37,795 bases of DNA from NCBI GenBank assembly GCA_002293855.1, contig DBEB01000051.1, positions 6,920-44,714 of the forward strand, written 5' to 3'. The position numbers and the translations under genes were made by a program. Source of the stretch: Candidatus Falkowbacteria bacterium UBA917. Its GTDB lineage: Bacteria > Patescibacteriota > Patescibacteriia > Patescibacteriales > Patescibacteriaceae. Each line of letters opens with the position of its first letter. The stretch's first letter is position 1. The notes beneath the pieces are model-generated. The model was not told the origin of the DNA, searched no databases, and saw only the letters and a list, made by a program, of their open reading frames with translations. Shown piece by piece: positions 1 to 6,812 of this stretch.

Positions 1-369
1 GCTCAAGAAGAGCGAGATCACGCTATGGGTCTGTATAATCATTTGATTGAGCGAGATGCTCCAGTGAAGTTACTGGCTATTGCGGCTCCGGACTTTAGCT
101 TTGTTAGCCCTGCTGATTTGCTGGCTAAGTCGCTGGCTCATGAGCAGCACATTACTAAATGCATCCATGAGCTCTACGCAATGGCTGAAGCAGAGAAAGA
201 TTATGCTTTGCGTGCTCGCTTGGAATGGTATGTAGAAGAACAAGTTGAGGAAGAAGCATCTCTGAAACTCTTGATCGATCGTCTTGCTATGGCTGGCGAA
301 GCTGGTCTATATCACTTTGATAAGGAGTTAGCTGAGAGGGTTTATGAGCGGGCGAGTATTTTGAAGTAA
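1..369 (+). CDS. Ferritin, C-terminal part (gene starts before the window)
   Basis: The reading frame is open from base 1 (AQEERDHA, then the Met at 25) to a TAA at 367-369, so this is the 3' end of a longer gene and the Met at 25 is internal. The visible part matches bacterial ferritins: an E-E-x-D/R-H-A helix, then H-E-Q in the third helix and a W-x-V-E-E-Q-V-E-E-E motif in the fourth, followed by the short C-terminal helix. Glu and His in these motifs normally form the diiron ferroxidase centre, which oxidises Fe(II) for storage inside a 24-subunit shell in the cytoplasm. A hairpin with a T run follows 9 bases after the stop, so the gene is probably the last of its transcript. The ferritin family call is firm; the FtnA type is inferred from the E-E-Q-V-E-E-E spacing. 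Confidence 0.88.
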   Translation, partial: AQEERDHAMGLYNHLIERDAPVKLLAIAAPDFSFVSPADLLAKSLAHEQHITKCIHELYAMAEAEKDYALRARLEWYVEEQVEEEASLKLLIDRLAMAGEAGLYHFDKELAERVYERASILK

Positions 370-377
370 GTAAAGTG

Positions 378-406
378 AAAAAGATTGGTCTCGGCTAATC
401 TTTTTT
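378..406 (+). terminator. Rho-independent terminator after the ferritin gene
   Basis: Arms AAAGATTGG and GGCTAATCTTT pair over about seven central base pairs, with a short loop and a run of six T. The position directly after the ferritin stop fits a transcript end. Confidence 0.7.
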
Positions 407-410
407 GTTT

Positions 411-593
411 TCTTCCACTTTCTCTAGAGAAAGTGGAGTAAAGAGTCGCCAGCTTGAAAAAATTTAATAAAATTTAACACTTACTCAATGCGCCTCGTTT
501 AACTCCTCGCAGTCTGAGGCTGCTCGTCAAACATAAACTCGGTATCTCGCCTTGAGTTTCGTATAAATTTTGGATTAAATTTTTTAGGCTGGC
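411..593. repeat. Structured intergenic repeat, copy A (upstream of truB)
   Basis: The element starts with a perfect 22-bp palindrome at 415-436 (arm CCACTTTCTCT). A long inverted repeat follows, with left arm 448-477 starting GCCAGC and right arm 564-593 ending GGCTGGC. Inside it lies a conserved core, TAACTCCTC (500-508), a small hairpin GCAG/CTGC, then TCGTCAAACAT (524-534). A second, diverged copy sits at 1610-1786 in the same orientation. Arms and inner hairpin differ between copies, yet each copy stays self-complementary. It fills most of the 260-base gap before truB, and no coding capacity is evident. Confidence 0.75.
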
Positions 594-628
594 AGATCTT
601 GGTGTGTTAAAGATTTTAGAACTTGAAT

Positions 629-1324
629 ATGGATCAAATTTTTGAAAAGTCTGGTTTTATTTTGATTGATAAGGTGTCGGGGCCGACTTCGCATGATGTC
701 GTGCATCAGTTGCGCAAATTGACAGGGATCAAAAAAATTGGTCATGCTGGGACTCTCGATCCGCTAGCGAGTGGCTTGCTAATTTGTGCGATTGGTCGAG
801 CAGCGACCAAGCGGATTGATAGTATTGTGAAGCAAGACAAGGCTTATGACGCAGAACTAGTCTTGGGAGCGAGTAGTGATACTTATGATAGTCAAGGTGT
901 GATTAGGCCTAGCTCAAAAACTGAGTCAGTTAGTCCTGAGGATTTTGCTCGAGTGCTGGATGGATTTAGAGGTGCGCAGGAGCAAGTGCCGCCGATGTTT
1001 AGTGCCAAGAAAGTGGGTGGCAAGAAACTCTATGAACTAGCGAGGCAAGGGATAGAGATTGAGCGCAAGGCTTGTCAGATCCTGATCAACAAATTAGAAC
1101 TGCTTGGCTACGAGTGGCCAAAGGCTAGTTTAAAAGTAGAGTGTTCGTCGGGGACTTATATCAGGTCACTGGTTGCTGATATTGGTCAGGCGCTCGGAGT
1201 TGGGGCTTATATGTCGGCTTTGCGACGCACGAGGATTGGGGTTTTTGATATTGAAAAAGCAGTGAAAATGACGGAGTTAACAAAAGAGAATTGGGCTGAA
1301 TATCTGGTTGAGGAGTTAAATTAA
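629..1324 (+). CDS. truB: tRNA pseudouridine(55) synthase TruB
   Basis: This enzyme converts U55 of the tRNA T-loop to pseudouridine in the cytoplasm. The N-terminal half carries the family signature: a G-F-I-L-I-D-K start, GPTSHDVV, then GHAGTLDPLASGLL near residue 40, whose Asp is the catalytic nucleophile. The SGTYIRSL motif near residue 180 is also typical. At about 231 residues it is short because the C-terminal PUA-like extension of longer homologues is reduced. I start at the ATG at 629; a TTG two codons upstream is in frame, and neither has a clear ribosome binding site. The gene stands alone between two copies of a structured repeat, with no rbfA, infB or ribF beside it as in many bacteria. 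Confidence 0.95.
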   Translation: MDQIFEKSGFILIDKVSGPTSHDVVHQLRKLTGIKKIGHAGTLDPLASGLLICAIGRAATKRIDSIVKQDKAYDAELVLGASSDTYDSQGVIRPSSKTESVSPEDFARVLDGFRGAQEQVPPMFSAKKVGGKKLYELARQGIEIERKACQILINKLELLGYEWPKASLKVECSSGTYIRSLVADIGQALGVGAYMSALRRTRIGVFDIEKAVKMTELTKENWAEYLVEELN

Positions 1325-1359
1325 TTGGCTAGTTATTTCTTTGGTATAGCTGATTGAGT

Positions 1360-1455
1360 TTTTATTTTTTTAGATACTTTTTACACAAAGGTAAAATAAA
1401 GTGAGTGAGAGATAGACTGTTTATTTTTTTAGATACTTTTTACACAAAAAGTATC
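1360..1455. repeat. Direct repeat pair ending in a palindrome
   Basis: A ~30-base AT-rich unit (TTTATTTTTTTAGATACTTT and ten further bases) occurs at 1360-1389 and 1420-1449, a period of 60. The second copy runs on into a perfect inverted repeat at 1432-1455: GATACTTTTT, loop ACAC, AAAAAGTATC. The first copy lacks the right arm. The 1325-1609 stretch holds no gene, only this and the next hairpin. Confidence 0.7.
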
Positions 1456-1520
1456 GTAAAAACTTCTCAGCAGCGCCAATTTCAGCTTGCCAGCACTAAG
1501 AAATCTAGCAATGTCTTTTT

Positions 1521-1573
1521 TTACTTTCTCTATCCTCCTTGGCTAAAGCTACGGCGGACAAAGGAGAAAGTAA
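1521..1573. repeat. Long hairpin repeat with TTACTTTCTC / GAGAAAGTAA arms
   Basis: Perfect 10-bp arms enclose about 33 bases that include a CTAAAGCTACGGCGGAC core. The arms share the ACTTTCTC / GAGAAAGT motif of the palindromes at 415 and 1614, so the three probably belong to one repeat family. From memory, the core resembles short palindromes common between genes in CPR genomes. Confidence 0.6.
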
Positions 1574-1609
1574 GATGAATAATAATTTGGTAGTAGTGTC
1601 TTTTTCTTT

Positions 1610-1786
1610 TCTTCCACTTTCTCTAGGAGAAAGTGGAGTAAAGAGTCGCAAGTCCGAAAAAATCTAATTAAAATTAGCGCTCATTGTGAAGGCCAAGTCT
1701 AACTCCTCGCCCAAAGGGCTCGTCAAACATAGTCTTGGCTGATCTTCACAGCCTCGCTTAATTTTAATTAGATTTTTAAGGCTTGC
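1610..1786. repeat. Structured intergenic repeat, copy B (downstream of truB)
   Basis: Same order of parts as copy A: a hairpin CCACTTTCTC-TAG-GAGAAAGTGG at 1614-1636, then the shared AGTAAAGAGTCGC. A 28-29 base inverted repeat has its left arm at 1648-1676 (starting GCAAG) and right arm at 1759-1786 (ending CTTGC). The core is TAACTCCTC (1700-1708), hairpin GCCC-AAA-GGGC (1709-1719), TCGTCAAACAT (1720-1730). The right arm ends 5 bases from the stop codon of the convergent gene at 1791, so it could also act as its terminator. Confidence 0.75.
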
Positions 1787-1790
1787 AATG

Positions 1791-2009
1791 TTAGTTTTTA
1801 AAACGACTGAAGAAATTTTTTAGTTTATTTAGTAATGGTGAGATTTTGGGATGGTTTTTGAGTTCGGGATAGACTTGATCAGCGAGAAGGGCGCCAGCGA
1901 TTACTAACACAAAGCCTGGTATAAGTGGCAGGACAAGACCGGCGGTGCCAATGAGGATGAGGAGGCTGGCACTAGCGAGGAGTGTAATTTTTTTCCAATT
2001 ATTTATCAT
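1791..2009 (-). CDS. Small membrane protein, PGPGW/DUF454-like
   Basis: A 72-residue protein with a charged N-terminus (M-I-N-N-W-K-K) and one long hydrophobic stretch at about residues 8-43, broken by LPLIPGF, which could form two short membrane helices. The basic C-terminus would lie in the cytoplasm. The turn between the helices resembles the Pro-Gly turn of PGPGW and DUF454 small membrane proteins, whose function is unknown. It is convergent with truB and divergent from the HMA-DsbD fusion gene. The family link is tentative. Confidence 0.6.
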   Translation of the reverse strand: MINNWKKITLLASASLLILIGTAGLVLPLIPGFVLVIAGALLADQVYPELKNHPKISPLLNKLKNFFSRFKN

Positions 2010-2053
2010 GACAATATTGTAGCATCTGAGATAAATAGAGCAAAGGCTTTGAT

Positions 2054-2083
2054 TTGCTTGCTTTGAGGCTTCTCTGGTATGAT
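2054..2083 (+). promoter_or_regulatory. Candidate sigma-70-type promoter for the HMA-DsbD fusion gene
   Basis: TTGCTT (2054-2059), 18-base spacer, TATGAT (2078-2083) preceded by TG as in an extended -10. The start codon lies 20 bases downstream. Found by eye. Confidence 0.45.
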
Positions 2084-2103
2084 GCTTAGACTAAAATAAA
2101 GCT

Positions 2104-3450
2104 ATGAACAAAAAAATAACTGTGCCAATCAAAGGTATGCACTGTCGCTCTTGTGAATTATTAACTGAGCGACATCTGGGGGAACTAGCCGGAGTGTCTA
2201 AGGTGCGGGCTGATCGTAATCGATCTTGTGCTAGTCTTGAGTATAGTGCTAAGGCACCTAGTCGAGCGGAGCTAGAGCAGGCTCTCAAAAAGGCTGGTTA
2301 TGAATACGATGATCAAGGGTCTTTGTCAAAAAATTGGGATAATTATTATGAACTAGCTCAAGCCTTGATCGTGGTTTTGGCTTTGTATTGGTTGTTTACA
2401 TTGATTGGCGTGGAGCGATTTTTTGAAGTTAGTAATTTTCGGGTGATTGGACCGGTGGTAGCTTTGCTGATCGGTTTGATAGCTGGTTTTTCTAGTTGTA
2501 TGGCTCTGGTGGGTGGCTTGGTTTTGTCGATCAGTGCTCGCTGGAATCAGACTCACCAAGGTCAATCGCTCAAGAAAAGTTTGGAGCCGCATTGGTATTT
2601 TAATTTGGGTCGGGTGCTCGGATATGGTGTCTTGGGCGCGCTGTTGGGTGCGCTTGGTTCGGTGGTGAGTTGGTCGATTAGCTTATCGGCTTGGTTGGTT
2701 GTGGCGGTGTCAGTGCTGATGATAGTGCTAGCTTTTAAGTTATTAGAATTGCCGATTTTGAGTCACTGGGAAATAGCCTGGCCGAAGTCATGGTTAGCGT
2801 GGTTGGGTTTTGGTGAGAGAGCTGAAGGGGCGGAGAGCAGACTAAAAACTATGCTTTTTGGAGCTTTGAGTTTCTTTGTGCCTTGTGGTTTTACGCAGGC
2901 GATGCAAGTTTATGCGCTGGGCTCAGGGAGCGCTCGTGATGGGGCGCTGGTGATGGCGATTTTTGCGCTCGGCACTGCTCCAGGGCTACTAGGTTTGGGG
3001 GCGGTGGTGTCTATGATTAAAGGCACTTGGTCGGGATTGTGGTTTAAGGTGGCGGGCCTCACGGTACTCGCTTTGGGCTTATTTAATTTAAACAATGCTT
3101 GGACTTTGCTTAAGACAAGTAATTTTGGGGCAATTAATAATACTAAACAAAAAATCGGCTTGGTCGCTAGTGATGATCAACAAGAAGCACAAGTGATCAG
3201 AATGACCCAAAGTGGTCGGGGTTATAGTCCAAATAAATTGACAGTCCGAGTTGGTCGACCGGTGCGTTGGTTGATTGATGCCAAGAATGCCAACAGTTGT
3301 TCGGCGGTGATTGTGGCGCCCAAGATTGGTGTCAATCAACAACTGAGTCTAGGCGAAAATGTGATTAATTTTACTCCGACAGAGGTCGGTAAGATTTATT
3401 TTGCTTGCTCAATGGGTATGTATAAGGGGGAGATTGAGGTAGTGGAGTGA
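2104..3450 (+). CDS. HMA - DsbD/TauE-like membrane domain - cupredoxin fusion protein
   Basis: Three parts can be read. Residues 1-70 are a heavy-metal-associated domain with GMHCRSC (Cys14, Cys17). Residues 82-335 are a membrane domain of about six helices of the DsbD_2 / sulfite-exporter-like group, with single cysteines in GFSSCM (Cys132) and VPCGFT (Cys261). Residues 362-448 are a cupredoxin-like beta domain with Cys399 and a C-S-M-G-M site (Cys435, Met437, Met439) suited to copper. Known relatives carry electrons or metal across the membrane. The mix suggests copper handling, or passing reductant to copper or thiol partners outside. Which of these is inference. The 448-residue length fits all three domains intact. 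TGA is the stop. The gene stands alone with its own likely promoter. Confidence 0.82.
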   Translation: MNKKITVPIKGMHCRSCELLTERHLGELAGVSKVRADRNRSCASLEYSAKAPSRAELEQALKKAGYEYDDQGSLSKNWDNYYELAQALIVVLALYWLFTLIGVERFFEVSNFRVIGPVVALLIGLIAGFSSCMALVGGLVLSISARWNQTHQGQSLKKSLEPHWYFNLGRVLGYGVLGALLGALGSVVSWSISLSAWLVVAVSVLMIVLAFKLLELPILSHWEIAWPKSWLAWLGFGERAEGAESRLKTMLFGALSFFVPCGFTQAMQVYALGSGSARDGALVMAIFALGTAPGLLGLGAVVSMIKGTWSGLWFKVAGLTVLALGLFNLNNAWTLLKTSNFGAINNTKQKIGLVASDDQQEAQVIRMTQSGRGYSPNKLTVRVGRPVRWLIDAKNANSCSAVIVAPKIGVNQQLSLGENVINFTPTEVGKIYFACSMGMYKGEIEVVE

Positions 3451-3505
3451 GCTAGTGATTTTAAAAAATCTTGGTGATTTGATACGGGGTGATAGTCAAA
3501 AAAGC

Positions 3506-3534
3506 TTTAAACTTTGTTCTAAATAGGTTATACT
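3506..3534 (+). promoter_or_regulatory. Candidate promoter of the tail-fibre-like operon
   Basis: TTTAAA (3506-3511), 17-base spacer, TATACT (3529-3534). Transcription would start near 3541, giving a short leader that carries the hairpin at 3542-3558. Confidence 0.45.
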
Positions 3535-3538
3535 GAGG

Positions 3539-3565
3539 CTAAGTTGCTAGTGGCAACTAGTTTTT
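3539..3565 (+). promoter_or_regulatory. Leader hairpin followed by five T (attenuator-like)
   Basis: AGTTGC (3542-3547), loop TAGTG, GCAACT (3553-3558), then AG and TTTTT. It lies between the -10 box and the start codon at 3576. It may be a weak intrinsic terminator that attenuates the operon, or only a stabilising leader stem. The likely start site near 3541 would just include the left arm. Confidence 0.4.
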
Positions 3566-3575
3566 GGAATGAGCT

Positions 3576-5252
3576 ATGTTTTTTGGAGCTGGTAAAAAAC
3601 AATTTTTAGCTGGTTGGCGTAGCGTCAATAGTTTTTATGCTCACTTGGAGCGTGGTACGAGATGGTTGCTGACTGGTGCGTTGGCAGCTTTGATTTTGAT
3701 AATTGTTTTTGTAACTCAAAGCTGGTGGAATCAAAAAAAAGCTAGTGCTGATCTAGCGAGTTTTTATCCGGCTAAGTGTCTGGGTGGTTGGCAGTATGCG
3801 GCTCATGCGGAAAATGTACCGGATTTGGATGTGTCGGCTAGTGTTGATGATTTTAATGATATTAATTCGGCGGTCCTCGATAATGCGATGGCACAGCTGT
3901 ACTGTAGTAATTTTAATGGTGATGATCAGATCGGCACAGTGCCAACTAAAGTGACTTTGCGTTTGAGTTTGGCGGTCAAGAACAACGTGATTATGACTCC
4001 GCCAGTGACTGATACTGAGACTGTTCCGGCAGACGAAATAAAGGCGGGTGATAATAATCCTGAGCAAGGAGCTAGTGGTGATGTAGAGCAGACTGTTGAG
4101 CAAAAGACAGAGACTGGTAGCGAAGCCGCAACACCGCTAGATAATCCTGAAGCAGCGACGACAGAAGCTAATCCTAGCTCAGAGCCAGCTCCAACTCCAG
4201 CCCCAGCCCCAGTTGAGGCGCCGGCTACTCCAACAGAACCAACCAGCTGGCTACCAAAATCATGGCAAGAAACTTGGCTAGCTCGATTGATGATCGCTCC
4301 TGCTCAGGCTCAAGAAGAAGCAGTAGTTGAGCCAGTGCCAGTTATTCAGGCAGAAGCGCCAGTGGAGGAAGCTCAAAAGACAGAGAACGAAGTAGTTGCT
4401 CCAAGCCCTGAACAGGTACTAGATCAGCCGGAACCAGTAGTGACTAGCGAAGAAAAGCCAGTGACTACAAGTAGTAGTGAGGAAATGAGTACTACTAGTG
4501 ATGTTGGAGTTACTAACGATGAGCTGATTAACGAAGTAGTAGTATCAGCGCCAGCACCAGTGATGCCGAGTGATGCTTTGCTCGAATTGTCCTATACTCT
4601 AGATGGTCAGAGTTGGCAGAGTTTGGGTTGGGTGGCTGAGAGTAATTGGCGTAATGTCAGCTTTGAGGTGCCACTCGGGGGCATAGATGATTGGTCTAAT
4701 TTGGATTGGTTACAGATCAGGGTTGATCGAGTAGTGACGCTCAATGATAATCAGCCGATTTTTTATCTCGACGGTATGGCTCTGGAAGTGCAGTATGATG
4801 CTCTAGCCGAAGATGAAGTGATTGATAGTGATATCGATCAGCCAAATCTCAAAAAAGATAAGGTTTTGAAGCAAAAAGTAGAAGCTGGGCGCATGGTTAT
4901 CAATGTAGTCAGAGAGGAGACTAAAGATCAGGAGCTGTGGTACAAGAAAATAAATAAAAATAGAGCGACTGGGACAGTAGAGTATTGGCAGAAGATAGAA
5001 ATAAGCGGTGAGTCGGGCTATCCGCAATTGTTGGATTTGCGTTCTGGGATAATTTTTTGGGTGTCTCATCGTGTCGATCGTAAGATGCTGGTTGCTTATA
5101 ACCTAGAGACTAGTAACAGTAATTCTAACGATGTAATACCTGGTGGTTTATCCAGTCTGACTTTTGATGAAAAGGCGGCTGATAGTTCTGAGACTGTGGC
5201 TAATGTTTTGTACTATTTGGATGATGCTAGTAGTTATTATTTTGGCCAATAA
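3576..5252 (+). CDS. Membrane-anchored surface protein with a Pro/Glu/Thr-rich insertion
   Basis: 558 residues, family not recognised. A cytoplasmic basic N-terminus is followed by one transmembrane helix (about residues 30-48), with no signal cleavage site evident. Residues 60-137 and 333-410 read as two parts of one beta-rich domain: VTLRLSL before the gap and LLELSYTLDGQSW after it look like neighbouring strands. Between them are about 195 residues rich in Pro, Glu, Ala, Thr and Ser with P-A-P-T-P-A-P-type runs, which should be disordered. The C-terminal ~130 residues are again beta-rich. It probably reaches out from the membrane. It is the first gene of a tight operon with three tail-fibre-like genes (4 bases to the next), so it may anchor or present them. 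Start ATG 3576 follows GGAATGAG. Confidence 0.75.
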   Translation: MFFGAGKKQFLAGWRSVNSFYAHLERGTRWLLTGALAALILIIVFVTQSWWNQKKASADLASFYPAKCLGGWQYAAHAENVPDLDVSASVDDFNDINSAVLDNAMAQLYCSNFNGDDQIGTVPTKVTLRLSLAVKNNVIMTPPVTDTETVPADEIKAGDNNPEQGASGDVEQTVEQKTETGSEAATPLDNPEAATTEANPSSEPAPTPAPAPVEAPATPTEPTSWLPKSWQETWLARLMIAPAQAQEEAVVEPVPVIQAEAPVEEAQKTENEVVAPSPEQVLDQPEPVVTSEEKPVTTSSSEEMSTTSDVGVTNDELINEVVVSAPAPVMPSDALLELSYTLDGQSWQSLGWVAESNWRNVSFEVPLGGIDDWSNLDWLQIRVDRVVTLNDNQPIFYLDGMALEVQYDALAEDEVIDSDIDQPNLKKDKVLKQKVEAGRMVINVVREETKDQELWYKKINKNRATGTVEYWQKIEISGESGYPQLLDLRSGIIFWVSHRVDRKMLVAYNLETSNSNSNDVIPGGLSSLTFDEKAADSSETVANVLYYLDDASSYYFGQ

Positions 5253-5256
5253 TAAA

Positions 5257-6777
5257 ATGCCTTTTATGCGGAAGATGATCTACGAATGGATGCTCGGGCG
5301 GTGGCGGAGTTTTTTTGATTTTAAATACGCTAAACAAGGTTTGTTGTCGCTAGTTTTGTTGGTCATGATGATGTTTTCGTTGATACGATTGATGTGGGCG
5401 GCAACGCCTGATCCGGGACATCCGTGGTCGCAAGTAGCTGATGGTAATTTTGGTGTGGCGCCGACTAGTACTCTGCGTACTTATATTTTCCCAGATCAAT
5501 CAGCGACGGTTTTGACAGATGCGGCAGTGGTGACAGTCCCACAAGGCGGAACAGGGACAAGCTCATTGACTGGTGTGATCGTGGGTAATGGAACTAGTCC
5601 ATTGACAGCGATGAACGCGCCTCTGGGCGGGGATTTTTTTATGCGCACCGATGGTAATGTCATTAGTAACAAAACTATTAATGCGTCTGATAATACATTT
5701 ACGGCGAGTGGCATAGCGGTTGGTGATCTGGTGGTAGGTGATGGTTATTCCGTTTTTAAACGACTAGCCAGAGGATCGGCTGGACAACTACTGAGAGTTA
5801 ATTCGGGGCAGACTGATCTGGAATGGGTTAGTGGTGGTGGAGTGGCTGGCTCGGATACGCAGCTACAATATAATAATAGTGGTAGTTTGGGGGCTAGCTC
5901 TAGTTTAACATGGGATCAGTCTAGTCAAGCGCTGACTGTGAATGGTAATTTGGTATTGGTCAGTAGTAGTGTCCCGAGCGTGCCCAGTACTGGTACGATT
6001 AACTTGTATAGTGAGTCGCTGGCTCAGAGGGTACTGCCGGCAGTGATGGATGATCAAGGCGCTTACTCGGTGCTGCAACCATCTATTTATCAAAACGATA
6101 TTTTTTTGGTGACGGCCTGTAATGCCAGCGCTTATTGTGTTATAGGCACGAGTATGACATCTGCTAGTTCCGGTTCGCCGAGTGATTCCAATGTAGCCAC
6201 TGAGGCTCTGTTTGCAAACCAGATCAATACTGGTTCCAATGTGCCTACTAATTACAAGGCTTATTGTACCAATGGAGCTCAGTATTACCGAGGTTCGCTT
6301 ACTACTGGTAGAAATGGTTATTTTGTTTTTTTTAGAATCGGTTCTCAAAATAATGGAGCTCATGATAGTGCTTTTCAATATTTTGCTGGTTTGACCGATA
6401 GAACTGAAACTAATGTGATCGCAGCAAGTGATCCGGTCGGTAGTAGATCGGCTTTTGTTTATGTCAATGATGGTAGTGGTGATAGTAATTGGATCTTGGA
6501 GAATAAAGCTGGTGGTACTGTGAGTAGAGTTGATACGGGTATGTCCTTGGTAAATGACAAGGTGTATGATTTGTATCTGTATAACCCACCGACGGGCTCA
6601 ACTGTCAGCTGGAGAGTGGATAATTTGACTGATGGCACTAGTGCTGAAGGATCGTCTGGGACTAGTTTGCCAACTTCTACTGTAGCGATGCGAGCTTGTT
6701 TTGGTGTAGCTAATAAAAATAGTGGTTCAACTCACTCAATGTTGTTTAATAAAATGTATATAGAAGTACCGCGTTAA
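5257..6777 (+). CDS. Secreted tail-fibre-like protein, paralogue 1
   Basis: 506 residues from the ATG at 5257, four bases after the previous stop; an upstream extension would overlap that gene and lacks support. A hydrophobic segment (LLSLVLLVMMMFSLI, about residues 26-44) ends at M-W-A-A, a likely signal peptide. The mature start P-D-P-G-H-P-W-S-Q-V-A-D-G is shared with the next two proteins. VPQGGTGTSSLTG and SNKTIN resemble the repeats of phage tail fibres (Phage_fiber_2-like). Further shared blocks are LEWVSGG, LQYNNSGSLG, SSLTWD and a C-terminal beta domain with YDLYLYNPP, WRVDNLT and MYIEVPR. No C-terminal anchor or sortase motif is seen. It is likely trimeric and fibrous, with the C-terminal domain as the binding head; that role is inferred from phage fibres. 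Confidence 0.72.
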   Translation: MPFMRKMIYEWMLGRWRSFFDFKYAKQGLLSLVLLVMMMFSLIRLMWAATPDPGHPWSQVADGNFGVAPTSTLRTYIFPDQSATVLTDAAVVTVPQGGTGTSSLTGVIVGNGTSPLTAMNAPLGGDFFMRTDGNVISNKTINASDNTFTASGIAVGDLVVGDGYSVFKRLARGSAGQLLRVNSGQTDLEWVSGGGVAGSDTQLQYNNSGSLGASSSLTWDQSSQALTVNGNLVLVSSSVPSVPSTGTINLYSESLAQRVLPAVMDDQGAYSVLQPSIYQNDIFLVTACNASAYCVIGTSMTSASSGSPSDSNVATEALFANQINTGSNVPTNYKAYCTNGAQYYRGSLTTGRNGYFVFFRIGSQNNGAHDSAFQYFAGLTDRTETNVIAASDPVGSRSAFVYVNDGSGDSNWILENKAGGTVSRVDTGMSLVNDKVYDLYLYNPPTGSTVSWRVDNLTDGTSAEGSSGTSLPTSTVAMRACFGVANKNSGSTHSMLFNKMYIEVPR

Positions 6778-6812
6778 ATTTGTGCTAAAATGATCAAGTC
6801 AGGATGATAAAT

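Noticed and set aside
5164..5256. Upstream extension of tail-fibre-like paralogue 1 to 5164
   Set aside because: It would overlap the previous coding region by 89 bases and add a second hydrophobic segment before the true signal peptide. The ATG at 5257 follows the previous stop by four bases.
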